Source of the DNA: Sphingobacterium sp.
Lineage (GTDB): Bacteria; Bacteroidota; Bacteroidia; Sphingobacteriales; Sphingobacteriaceae
Length of the DNA: 64,000 nucleotides
NCBI GenBank assembly: GCA_031277685.1
Contig: JAITLV010000340.1
Span: forward strand, 62,001-126,000
Direction of reading: 5' to 3'
Both the position numbers and the translations under genes were made by a program. The notes beneath the pieces are model-generated. The model was given only the letters and a program-made list of their open reading frames with translations. It was not told the origin of the DNA and did not search any database. Positions 27,472 to 35,929 of this stretch are shown one piece after another (the stretch's first letter is position 1; every line of letters starts with the position of its first letter).

Positions 27472-28995
27472 ATGTCTAACGTTTTAGAACAAAAAAACCA
27501 GATCGAAGATTTCGATTTATATATCGGAAAATTCAAAGAGAGATTGTCAAATATATTCCATACGGAATATGACTATAATAACCTGAGCTTAACACGCGGT
27601 TTACCGCCTCAGTTTTTAAGTGAAATCATGGCTATGAGGCCCTTATCGGTTGCCATACCAGAACATCATGGTGGCCGTGGCTTACATGTAAAAGAATGTT
27701 TAGGTGTCCTGGCTGCTGCTTCATATGAATCACTTTCGCTTTCTCTGATCTTTGGGATTAATATCGCTTTATTTTTAGAACCTTTTGCCAAATACGGCAA
27801 CACTTTGCTCCAGGAAAAAGTATTCCACCAATTTTTAGAAAATAAGGCTATGGGTGGTCTTATGATTACCGAACAGGCTTATGGAAGTGATGCACTCAAT
27901 ATGCGGACATCCTACCAGCAAGAAGGCGATAAATATCGTATCAATGGGGAAAAACATTGGCAAGGTTTGACAGGTGCTGCTGACTTTTGGCTTGTTACTG
28001 CCCGTAAGAAAAATGAAAATGGTGAACTTGTACGTGACATAGATTTCTTTGTTACGGATAATTCCATCGAAGAGCAGAAGATTGAAGTGCTAAAAAAATA
28101 CAATAGCTTAGGATTATATGCAATTCCTTATGGTATCAATAAAATAGATATCGAGGTACCTGTCGACTATCGGTTGACTCCAGAAAGTACAGGAATCAAA
28201 CTCATGTTGGATACCTTGCACCGAAGTAGACTTCAGTTTCCGGGTATGGGAATGGGCTTTATAAAACGTATGTTGGATGAAGCGATGAAGCATTGTACCG
28301 AAAGACGTGTCAGTGGAATCCCATTGAATGAACTGGATTCAGTTAAGTTTCAATTATCCCGTCTGCAGGCTGCTTTTACTATATGTTCAGCGATGTGTGC
28401 CTACAGCAGCTCCATCAGTTCAATTCATAATGATCTCTCTGGCCACAGTATAGATGCGAATAGTGTTAAAGCGCTCGTGACAGATCTGATGCATGAATCA
28501 GCACAGATCTGTGTACAATTATCCGGAGCGAATGGTTATAGGCTGGATCATGTGGCCGGTCGTGGATTAGTGGACAGTAGACCTTTCCAGATCTTTGAAG
28601 GGTCGAACGAAATGCTTTACAGCCAAGTTGCTGAAGCAATTGCCAAAATGATGCGAAAAGCCAAAGAGAGCAACCTGCTTGCTTTCCTAAAGATAAATGC
28701 TGCAACAGCGCTTGCTGCTCCATTTTTCTCGTCTATTTTAAATTTCGACTTTCCGCTTCAACCAAAACAACGTGAGATGGTCACCCTCGGAAAAATAATC
28801 GCTCGGGTCATATCCTTTCAATATGTTTTGCAAATTAACAATGCTGGATTTAACGATAAAATGACCGAAATTACCCGCCAACATGTGAGTATGGATCTCT
28901 ACATGCTCGTTGGTCAGCTATCAAATAACAATAATGCTGAACCGCTCATGAACTATGACGAAAAAGCAGACTGGATGAACTTTACTTCCTTATAA
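27472..28995 (+). CDS. Acyl-CoA dehydrogenase family flavoprotein
   Basis: 507 residues. It has the three-domain acyl-CoA dehydrogenase layout: an N-terminal helical domain with a VAIPEHHGGRGL entry, a middle beta domain with GGLMITEQAYGSDALNMRT and EKHWQGLTGAADFWLV (FAD and acyl contacts), and a C-terminal helical domain with QLSGANGYRLDH and FQIFEGSNEMLY, where Glu376 is at the catalytic base position. The protein is longer than classic members (about 380-400), with an extra C-terminal segment. The substrate cannot be assigned. It is closed by a strong terminator and probably regulated by the AraC gene upstream. Confidence 0.88.
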   Translation: MSNVLEQKNQIEDFDLYIGKFKERLSNIFHTEYDYNNLSLTRGLPPQFLSEIMAMRPLSVAIPEHHGGRGLHVKECLGVLAAASYESLSLSLIFGINIALFLEPFAKYGNTLLQEKVFHQFLENKAMGGLMITEQAYGSDALNMRTSYQQEGDKYRINGEKHWQGLTGAADFWLVTARKKNENGELVRDIDFFVTDNSIEEQKIEVLKKYNSLGLYAIPYGINKIDIEVPVDYRLTPESTGIKLMLDTLHRSRLQFPGMGMGFIKRMLDEAMKHCTERRVSGIPLNELDSVKFQLSRLQAAFTICSAMCAYSSSISSIHNDLSGHSIDANSVKALVTDLMHESAQICVQLSGANGYRLDHVAGRGLVDSRPFQIFEGSNEMLYSQVAEAIAKMMRKAKESNLLAFLKINAATALAAPFFSSILNFDFPLQPKQREMVTLGKIIARVISFQYVLQINNAGFNDKMTEITRQHVSMDLYMLVGQLSNNNNAEPLMNYDEKADWMNFTSL

Positions 28996-29000
28996 AAATT

Positions 29001-29039
29001 AAAAAGGACTGCGGCACAACTTTAACCGCAGTCCTTTTT
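29001..29039. terminator. Bidirectional intrinsic terminator
   Basis: AAAAAGGACTGCGG (29001-29014) pairs perfectly with 29026-29039, flanked by A and T runs on both sides. It serves the convergent acyl-CoA dehydrogenase and helicase genes. Confidence 0.9.
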
Positions 29040-29041
29040 GA

Positions 29042-30955
29042 TCATATCGCTGCAATATCCCATTCCCAGACGCTATGGTAACTCCCTAGGTTTTCTGAGT
29101 AAGCGATAAATCCCTGATAAAATGAATGGCTCCCAATTGTGGCACTGTCACCAATAACAACCAGTTTCTTTTTAGCTCTGGTCATCGCAACATTCATCCG
29201 ACGTACATCGGATAAAAATCCGATTTGTTGCTCGTTATTGCTCCGTGTAAGACTGATATAGATGATATCTTTCTCCTGCCCCTGGAAACTATCTATTGTC
29301 TGTACCTTAATGATCGTAGCATAAGGGCGTAGTTCTTCATCTTGCTCCAATATTTCTTTTAATATAGACACTTGCTTTCGGTAAGGAGTGATAATTCCAA
29401 TACTGGGCCATTTTTCCATCGGACTGGATTGGCTCCAGTTCGCAATGCAGGTCTTTAAATGAGATTTTAGAAAACTCGCTTCGCCAGCATTACAGATCGC
29501 ACCGTCACTTTCGGTTTCCTCAAATCCCGCTCCAGCAGTATCAATATATACAATCGGTTCGGTATCATTCACCAACGTCCAATGTGCAACAGTGCTATCA
29601 GCTTTCAGACGACCTCCATACAACGCTAAGGAAGGGTAATTCATGATCTGTTCATTCATCCTATATTGGATATCAAGCAATGAAACTGCTTGCGGACAAT
29701 TATTGATCAGCTTTTCAAACAATGTATTACTAAGCTTATTCCCCATACTTTTGGTTGATTTTATTGTTGGTGATAGTTGACAATGATCCCCCGCCAGTAC
29801 CAGTTTATCGGCCTTTAATATAGGGATCCAACAAGCAGGTTCCAGTGCCTGACCGGCCTCATCAATAACGACCGTTTCATACCTCCGGTTTCGTATAACG
29901 TCTTGATTTGCCCCTACCAAAGTCGCAGTTATGACCTGAGATCGATCCAGGATATCCGCCACGATAAAATCCTGAATCTTATCGACATCTTTCCTGATCC
30001 GGTAAGCCTCATCAAAAAGTGCTTTCCGCTGTTCGCGCTCGGCCCTACCAAAATTGCGTTTATATTTTTGCGCCATTTCAGTGTATACACGAACTTGTTT
30101 CTGTAAAGACTTTATATCCTTATTCGCGTTATGGCGATCTATCCGGCTATCAAGTGTCAGCTCCTGGAGATGATCTGAAACTTTGACTGGATTACCGATT
30201 CGTGTGACCAAAATACCGGCCCCGTCCAAACGCTCGGTCAATAAGTCAACGGCCGTATTACTCGGCGCTACAACCAATATCTGTCTGTTATTATTCTTTA
30301 ACAACGCTGCTATTGCTTTGATCAATGTAGTCGTTTTTCCGGTACCCGGAGGCCCATGTAATAATACAATATCTTGGGTAGTTAAGACCTGCTGAACAGC
30401 ACTATTCTGACTTGGATTCAGATCAGGATGCTGAAAAAATAAATCGTTGTCTCCCACAGCTAGTTGTTCCTCCCCAATAAGTTTCCTTACAAGTTTACCT
30501 TGTCTTGAATCCGTCGCGAGTTCCTTTGCCTGTCGCAATGCATAATGCATTTCACGGTAGGAATGTTCATCAAATAATAGATCTACCCCCAGTTTTCCTC
30601 TTCTACTCCAATCCGGCAATTCATCCACCCGAAATGAAATTCGCATACTATCTTTATTGATCGAAGATATAATACCGTCTATCCGGTCTGCTTTAGGGTC
30701 ATGATTTGAAAATAGCGAAACAGGCATTCCAAAACGAAACTTATGTTCAATATCAAGATGATTCGTTTTATTTAAACTAACTGACAAATAATCGCCACGC
30801 CCTAGCTCGCTGTCGGTTATCTGGATAGGAAACCAGGTTACCCCCCGCATCCTTCTTTCATTTAAGCTACTATTCAGTAATAGCGTTTCGTGCTGTATCT
30901 TATCGTATTGTTGCTCTTCATTCAAGAGAAAAATAAGTTCATCGAAATAATTCAT
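29042..30955 (-). CDS. Superfamily 1 Upf1/IGHMBP2-like DNA/RNA helicase
   Basis: 637 residues from ATG 30955 (nine codons inside a longer frame; family alignment starts at NYFDELI). Domains: an N-terminal beta-barrel with a W-F-P-I-Q-I start, then RecA1 with Walker A LLHGPPGTGKTTT, the Q-motif phrase NPSQNSAV and DEAG (VVIDEAGQALEPAC), and RecA2 with QYRMNEQIM, IQTIDSFQGQE-like (VQTIDSFQGQEKD) and NVAMTRAKKKLV. All SF1B motifs are intact, so it should be an active helicase. Bacterial members are poorly studied; roles in RNA or DNA metabolism are possible. It stands alone. Confidence 0.93.
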   Translation of the reverse strand: MNYFDELIFLLNEEQQYDKIQHETLLLNSSLNERRMRGVTWFPIQITDSELGRGDYLSVSLNKTNHLDIEHKFRFGMPVSLFSNHDPKADRIDGIISSINKDSMRISFRVDELPDWSRRGKLGVDLLFDEHSYREMHYALRQAKELATDSRQGKLVRKLIGEEQLAVGDNDLFFQHPDLNPSQNSAVQQVLTTQDIVLLHGPPGTGKTTTLIKAIAALLKNNNRQILVVAPSNTAVDLLTERLDGAGILVTRIGNPVKVSDHLQELTLDSRIDRHNANKDIKSLQKQVRVYTEMAQKYKRNFGRAEREQRKALFDEAYRIRKDVDKIQDFIVADILDRSQVITATLVGANQDVIRNRRYETVVIDEAGQALEPACWIPILKADKLVLAGDHCQLSPTIKSTKSMGNKLSNTLFEKLINNCPQAVSLLDIQYRMNEQIMNYPSLALYGGRLKADSTVAHWTLVNDTEPIVYIDTAGAGFEETESDGAICNAGEASFLKSHLKTCIANWSQSSPMEKWPSIGIITPYRKQVSILKEILEQDEELRPYATIIKVQTIDSFQGQEKDIIYISLTRSNNEQQIGFLSDVRRMNVAMTRAKKKLVVIGDSATIGSHSFYQGFIAYSENLGSYHSVWEWDIAAI

Positions 30956-31159
30956 ATCAGGACCTTCACTTTGATCAGACACAAAGTAACAGTTTTTTCA
31001 AATACTTTACCGATCCATTCGTCAATGTTGTCATATTTTCCTCCCAAGTAGCGTATCTGCACATTGATGACGGAAACTTTTTCACGCTGACCAACAAATT
31101 CATATTTATTTCCTATCATTGACGTTAAAGATTTGTTGATCAATTTTTCAGAATTTAAA

Positions 31160-31501
31160 ATGATTAAAAAGAGCGAAGTATTCCTGTCCGATAATCAACA
31201 AAATTGGACGGATTTAGGAGATGGTGTTAAACGTAAAATACTGGTATTTAACGATGAATTGATGTTGATGAAAGTACATTTCAAAAAAGGTGCAATCGGT
31301 GCGCTACATCAGCACCCACATACACAGATATCTTATGTAAGCGCTGGAAAATTCAGATACCATATTGATGGCGTAGATCAGGTTTTAGCTGTCGGTGATT
31401 CCTGTATCATTTACCCCAATCTGATCCACGGCTGTGAGTGCTTGGAAGAAGGTGAATTAATCGATTCTTTCACTCCGCATCGAGAAGATTTCATTCAATA
31501 A
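31160..31501 (+). CDS. Small cupin, KdgF-like
   Basis: 113 residues from ATG 31160. Single-domain cupin with metal ligands in LHQHPHTQISYVSAGKF (His-x-His ... Gln/Glu) and the second motif IIYPNLIHGCECLE; it ends IDSFTPHREDF, matching KdgF, which opens unsaturated uronates in pectin and alginate degradation. No other uronate genes are in the window, so the substrate may differ. It is followed 72 bases later by the metallo-beta-lactamase gene on the same strand. Confidence 0.8.
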   Translation: MIKKSEVFLSDNQQNWTDLGDGVKRKILVFNDELMLMKVHFKKGAIGALHQHPHTQISYVSAGKFRYHIDGVDQVLAVGDSCIIYPNLIHGCECLEEGELIDSFTPHREDFIQ

Positions 31502-31573
31502 TGCTGAAAATAAAAAAGAAATGCAGTATCGTTAACAAAACAATATTCATCTTCATCAATCGTTTATTTAATT

Positions 31574-32323
31574 ATGCTTAAAAATATAACATCCCTCTTC
31601 TCAGCAAAAGTAGGTGCACTACTTTTTAGTCTTTCTTTATGTGCATTTTCTAATTTGAAAGCACAGGAAAAGCCGCTATCTATCGAAAAGATCAATGCAC
31701 AACTTTATCTTTATACCACCTACAATACTTTTGAAGGCACCAAATATGCTGCAAACGCGGTCTATCTAATCACAAAGAAAGGGGTTATTTTATTTGATAC
31801 GCCCTGGGATTCGACACAATACCAACCACTTTTGGACAGTATCAAACAAAAACATAACTTACCGGTCATTGCCGTATATGCCACCCACTGGCATGAGGAT
31901 CGTGCCGGTGGGTTTGCATACTATAATCGAATAGGGATACCAACTTATGCGACAAAAATGACTAATGATTTGCTAAAGGCAAATCATAAAGCCCAAGCTA
32001 CACATCTTGTTAAAATCAATAAGACCTATAAAGTAGGTAGCGAGTCCTTTGTTTTAAATTTCTTTGGGGCCGGACATTCATTGGATAATGTCGTTGTCTG
32101 GTTTCCTGCCTATCAAATTCTGGATGGTGGCTGCTTCATCAAAAGTTCAGATGCTAAAAATTTAGGTAATATTGCCGATGGTGATGTCAAAGCCTGGAAA
32201 CCTTCTTTGGCTAGATTGCTCGCAAAGTATCCTAAAATCAACATGGTTATTCCAGGCCATGATGGCTGGAAAGATCATGAGCAGATCAAACGTACTGAAG
32301 AATTGCTTACTGAAAAGCAATAA
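31574..32323 (+). CDS. Subclass B1 metallo-beta-lactamase
   Basis: 249 residues; signal peptide to about residue 30. The full B1 zinc set is present: His105, His107 and Asp109 in ATHWHEDRAGG, His168 in GAGHSLDN, Cys187 in LDGGCFIKSSDAKNLGNIAD and His229 in IPGHDGW. The Cys ligand and Lys190 three residues later are typical of B1 enzymes such as BlaB, IND and MUS/TUS from Bacteroidota. It is probably exported to the periplasm and active on penicillins to carbapenems. No mobile element flanks it, so it looks like an intrinsic chromosomal gene. I do not assign an allele name. Confidence 0.93.
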   Translation: MLKNITSLFSAKVGALLFSLSLCAFSNLKAQEKPLSIEKINAQLYLYTTYNTFEGTKYAANAVYLITKKGVILFDTPWDSTQYQPLLDSIKQKHNLPVIAVYATHWHEDRAGGFAYYNRIGIPTYATKMTNDLLKANHKAQATHLVKINKTYKVGSESFVLNFFGAGHSLDNVVVWFPAYQILDGGCFIKSSDAKNLGNIADGDVKAWKPSLARLLAKYPKINMVIPGHDGWKDHEQIKRTEELLTEKQ

Positions 32324-32399
32324 ATAATAATATTTAAAAAATAAAAAAAGCAATTTTGTTTTTCCAAAAAAGGTATTATCTTAGCGTCAGGAAAAACAA

Positions 32400-32473
32400 G
32401 GGGCATTAGCTCATCTGGCTAGAGCGCTTCGCTGGCAGTGAAGAGGTGATCAGTTCGATCCTGATATGCTCCA
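32400..32473 (+). tRNA. tRNA-Ala (anticodon GGC)
   Basis: A 74-base cloverleaf: acceptor GGGGCAT/ATGCTCC, D arm GCTC/GAGC, anticodon arm CTTCG/TGAAG with loop CTGGCAG (anticodon GGC), T arm ATCAG/CTGAT with loop TTCGATC. Discriminator A follows; the CCA end is not encoded. A strong terminator starts six bases later. Confidence 0.97.
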
Positions 32474-32478
32474 CAAAA

Positions 32479-32511
32479 CAAAAGCGGTTACTTTTTAAGT
32501 AACCGCTTTTG
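32479..32511 (+). terminator. Intrinsic terminator of the tRNA gene
   Basis: CAAAAGCGGTTACTT (32479-32493) pairs perfectly with 32497-32511 around a three-T loop, followed by a T-run. Confidence 0.9.
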
Positions 32512-32558
32512 TTTTTATCACACTTTTTAATTTAGCTATGTATCCGCTTAATATCTCC

Positions 32559-32987
32559 TTACTTGTAAGAATTGACTGATTTAGAAACTTTCCATGCGCC
32601 ATTTTCCTTAACAAGCGTGATCAAATCAGTCTTAGAAAAACCATCAAATTGCATCGTCACTTTAGCGATAGCATAATCTGGCAATTCCTCAACGATCTGT
32701 GTGGTCGTTTTACAGTTCATTTTTATCCCTTTTTGTTTTTTCAAAAAATCGATCATGTCAGTACGACTATGATTTAGATCTTGTTTACCACATATTTTTT
32801 GATTAAAATCTGCTGTAAAAAGTTTGTCTAAGTTCGCTATCTGACCTTCCGTCATTGCGCCCACGTATTCATCAATCGCTAAATCTGCAGTGATCAAATT
32901 ACGTTCTTCCGGCTTTACAGAAGCCATAGAGCAAGTAGAGATCGCTATTATCGCCGCTGCTACAAATGTTTTTACTAAAGTTTTCAT
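32559..32987 (-). CDS. Secreted NTF2-like protein (lumazine-binding/SnoaL-like fold)
   Basis: 142 residues; signal peptide ending near SMAS (residue 23). The mature part has the cone-shaped NTF2 pattern: an initial helix with DEYVGAMTEGQIANLDKLFT, a central DFNQ turn, then strands ending KENGAWKVSKSVNSY, the typical last strand of NTF2-like proteins. Many Bacteroidota have such small periplasmic members of unknown function. It stands alone. Confidence 0.75.
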   Translation of the reverse strand: MKTLVKTFVAAAIIAISTCSMASVKPEERNLITADLAIDEYVGAMTEGQIANLDKLFTADFNQKICGKQDLNHSRTDMIDFLKKQKGIKMNCKTTTQIVEELPDYAIAKVTMQFDGFSKTDLITLVKENGAWKVSKSVNSYK

Positions 32988-33165
32988 ATCTTTTATATTT
33001 TTATAGTGTATTAGTATATTTTCTTATTCTATTGTCGAACGCAATCCAAATTTGTTGCAACTTTTTATCATTTATTTTCTGATTCAAATTTAAGACAACT
33101 AATATGTTGATTCCATTACATTTAGATTAACATTACATTAAAATCGGTAAACGCTATTTTTTTCT

Positions 33166-33186
33166 AGGTGAATGAAATTTTCACCT
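33166..33186. promoter_or_regulatory. Inverted repeat upstream of the D15-like gene
   Basis: AGGTGAA-N7-TTCACCT is a perfect 7-bp inverted repeat, centred about 110 bases before the ATG. It has no T-run, so it is more likely a protein site than a terminator. The binder is unknown. Confidence 0.35.
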
Positions 33187-33285
33187 TGTTCCATGTATAG
33201 ATTATAGACGAAATACGACATAACAAATAAAAAATTCTTTACAATATTGTATTTCTGTACAATTCCTCTTAGATTGCGTGCTTTC

Positions 33286-34542
33286 ATGGCACACTACAAC
33301 AGACGACATCTTTTTTTCTATCAACTTGCTACTTTAACAGTTCTATTGATACTATTTCGATCTGAGCTGTATGCACAGCGTCCTGTGAATGAAATAGAAA
33401 TCACCAAACATATTGCAGATACAAGCCAACAGCGGGATCTAATTGATATTGGGAAAGAGATTCTGAAGATCAAGCCGCCGCAACCTGTAGACAGTACTGG
33501 AAAAAAATTCTACTTCTCTTTTCTGCCATTTTCAACGAACGTACCCGGAGGAGGGCATGCTTTAATTACGAGTACCACAGCGGGGTTCTATCTTGGTGAA
33601 CGTAAAAACACCTACATGTCGAAACTTACCTTCACTCCCTATACTAATTTTGGTAAACGATTTGGTCTACCTATCCGTTCCTATATCTGGCTAAAAGAAA
33701 ATACCTGGGTTATTGATGGTGATATTCGGTTATTAAAATATCCTCATGAAACCTGGGGAATCGGAAAAGAACATCATGGTGACCAACAGATCAATTTGGA
33801 CTACACCTACTTTAGACTATATCAACATGCATTAAAAAGAATTCATGGCGGGCTGTTTATGGGAATTGGATACGATCTCGATTACCGAATGAATATCAAA
33901 TCCACAAGTGATGTGCTACTTGAAGACTACACCTCTTACCCCTATGGTACCGACCTAAAAGACCATACCATTTCCTCAGGTCTGAGTCTCAATCTAATCT
34001 ACGACACACGAGCCAACTCAATCAATACATGGTCTGGAAACTATGCCAACCTACAATTCCGCATCAATCCTGTTTTCATGGGAAGTGATCAAAATTGGAA
34101 ATCATTATTTCTTGAAATTAGGCGATATCACCGTTTAACGCAAGATCCCAATAGACAGAATATGATTGCCGTTCGTAGTTTTTTTTGGACTGTATTCAAT
34201 AGTAAAGCCCCCTATCTCGATTTACCAAATTTGGGCTGGGATCCCTACAACAGTTCTGGAAGAGGTTTTCCGGTAAGTCGATTTCGCGGCAAATCGCTGT
34301 ATTACCTAGAAACAGAATACCGTCGTGACATTAGCGAAAATGGGCTGTTTGGTTTTGTGGCTTTTATGAATTTCACGACAGTAAATGGTCCCAAAAACAG
34401 TATGTTTGCTGACTGGAACATTGGTACAGGTGCTGGTGCCAGAATTAAATTTAACAAAAATTCAGGCACCAATATCGGCATTGACTATGGTATCAGCACC
34501 AATCACCGTGGGGTAAGATTGACTTTGGGTGAAGTCTTTTAA
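33286..34542 (+). CDS. BamA/TamA (D15)-type outer-membrane barrel protein
   Basis: 418 residues from ATG 33286, chosen because it begins a signal peptide (LTVLLILFRSELYAQ). There are no POTRA repeats. The rest is a beta-barrel with the surface-antigen features PLYLET-like (SLYYLETEYRRDI), a VSRFRGK strand near the end, and a final aromatic residue (GEVF) expected for recognition by the Bam complex. Short D15 proteins of this type in Bacteroidota are of unknown function. It converges on the FemAB-like gene, with 3 bases between stops. Confidence 0.8.
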   Translation: MAHYNRRHLFFYQLATLTVLLILFRSELYAQRPVNEIEITKHIADTSQQRDLIDIGKEILKIKPPQPVDSTGKKFYFSFLPFSTNVPGGGHALITSTTAGFYLGERKNTYMSKLTFTPYTNFGKRFGLPIRSYIWLKENTWVIDGDIRLLKYPHETWGIGKEHHGDQQINLDYTYFRLYQHALKRIHGGLFMGIGYDLDYRMNIKSTSDVLLEDYTSYPYGTDLKDHTISSGLSLNLIYDTRANSINTWSGNYANLQFRINPVFMGSDQNWKSLFLEIRRYHRLTQDPNRQNMIAVRSFFWTVFNSKAPYLDLPNLGWDPYNSSGRGFPVSRFRGKSLYYLETEYRRDISENGLFGFVAFMNFTTVNGPKNSMFADWNIGTGAGARIKFNKNSGTNIGIDYGISTNHRGVRLTLGEVF

Positions 34543-34545
34543 TAC

Positions 34546-35670
34546 TTAACTCAAATGGTAACTTTGATTTTTAAACTCCATGGAAGCATAGTATCGATAC
34601 TTTTCGTTGTCCAACGGATAGTCCCAACAACCCATACGATGATAGATTTCACCTCCAAACCCTGTTTTAAATCTATACAGACCATATAAGGGATGTGATG
34701 GATCTGCCTGAGGTGAGACACCAAAAAAATCATACTCTGTACATCCTTTTTCTTTTGCCAGTTGCATCGCACGCCATTGCAGCGCATAAGTAGCCATGTA
34801 ATTACGATTTTCAGAAGCGGAGGCTCCATATAGATAAGTTCCCCGATTTGCAGCAATTACCAAAAACATGGCCGCCAAAGGTTGATTTTCAACCTCTGCC
34901 ACCAATAAATAGACGTCCGCTGGGGACAGCGTATCATTTGCCCTTGCTGAAAGTACGATCTTGAAATAATTGATATCATGTAAGAAAAAATTATTCCGAA
35001 AAGCAGTCTGTCGATATAACTCATACCAGATCTCCAGGCTTTCCAGACCGAGGGAACGAACTTTCACACCTTTCCTTTGTGCCAAGTTAATATTATAGCG
35101 TGTTTTGGGCTTCATGTTGGCCAATAGCAGGTCTTCCTCTTTTTTAAGATTCATAAAGATCGTATTGGAGGGAAGAATATCTGTATTGGCCTTATGAAAA
35201 TTCCAATTTTCTGTATTGAAATTAAAGCGCATTTCCTGAATACGTTTTTCTGGAACTCCCAGCCAATTTCCATAGAGATCATAACAATCATCATCTTTAG
35301 CCCAATGTGATTCCCAGGATAGATCATACCGTATCATAATGCAATTGGGGGGCAAATACGAACGTAAACTCTCTGAAAGCTGTTCCAAAAAAGCCCCCTG
35401 ATTTTCCGCTGAAGGTTCAATTTCGGGACCATACGGCACATAAGCAATACTATGTTCATGATCTATTGTCTGGATAATAATCAATAAATCGCCCACAAAA
35501 TAGGTATCATCTTCAATTCCTATGTAAAGATCAGACTGTTTCGATTTAAAATTAAAAGCTTTAGATTCTACCCCTTGCATTTTTTTCACCGCAGACCAAT
35601 ATGCTGTCTGTTGAATAATACCGGTACTGTAAAGACCACTCGCTTCTTTATCATTTATATCTGCTATCAT
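34546..35670 (-). CDS. FemABX-type peptidyltransferase
   Basis: 374 residues containing two GNAT-like halves, as in Fem ligases. Key phrases are NTIFMNLKKEEDLLLANMKP, then K-T-R-Y-N-I-N-L-A-Q-R-K-G-V, and Y-L-Y-G-A-S-A-S-E-N-R-N with ALQWRAMQLAKEKG and DFFGVSP. The family attaches amino acids from aminoacyl-tRNA to lipid II or other acceptors. In Bacteroidota the acceptor is usually unknown. It is transcribed leftward and alone. Confidence 0.88.
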   Translation of the reverse strand: MIADINDKEASGLYSTGIIQQTAYWSAVKKMQGVESKAFNFKSKQSDLYIGIEDDTYFVGDLLIIIQTIDHEHSIAYVPYGPEIEPSAENQGAFLEQLSESLRSYLPPNCIMIRYDLSWESHWAKDDDCYDLYGNWLGVPEKRIQEMRFNFNTENWNFHKANTDILPSNTIFMNLKKEEDLLLANMKPKTRYNINLAQRKGVKVRSLGLESLEIWYELYRQTAFRNNFFLHDINYFKIVLSARANDTLSPADVYLLVAEVENQPLAAMFLVIAANRGTYLYGASASENRNYMATYALQWRAMQLAKEKGCTEYDFFGVSPQADPSHPLYGLYRFKTGFGGEIYHRMGCWDYPLDNEKYRYYASMEFKNQSYHLS

Positions 35671-35929
35671 AACGTTCCTATTGCTATCGCATTTTTTCTA
35701 AAAACACAATAATCCTTATCAATTTCTAAACCCAAAAACGGCAAACTTAGCCAAAATGTTCGGCTACGCCGCCAATCATTTGTCACGTTGTTGTTAATTT
35801 TAAAAAAGAGAACACATTTTTAGTAAAAAACAGCTTTTTCACATAATTTAACGCGACTATATTGTTTACTTGGTTGGTATTTTGCTCCAAAAATTAAGAT
35901 ATTTGTAGCCTAACAACTCAGCAACGACG

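Noticed and set aside
30952..31143. 63-codon minus-strand frame upstream of the helicase gene
   Set aside because: It overlaps the helicase start in another frame and shows no family resemblance.
31574..32323. Mobile origin of the metallo-beta-lactamase
   Set aside because: No transposase, integrase, terminal repeats or composition shift is seen around it, although it lies next to a tRNA gene.
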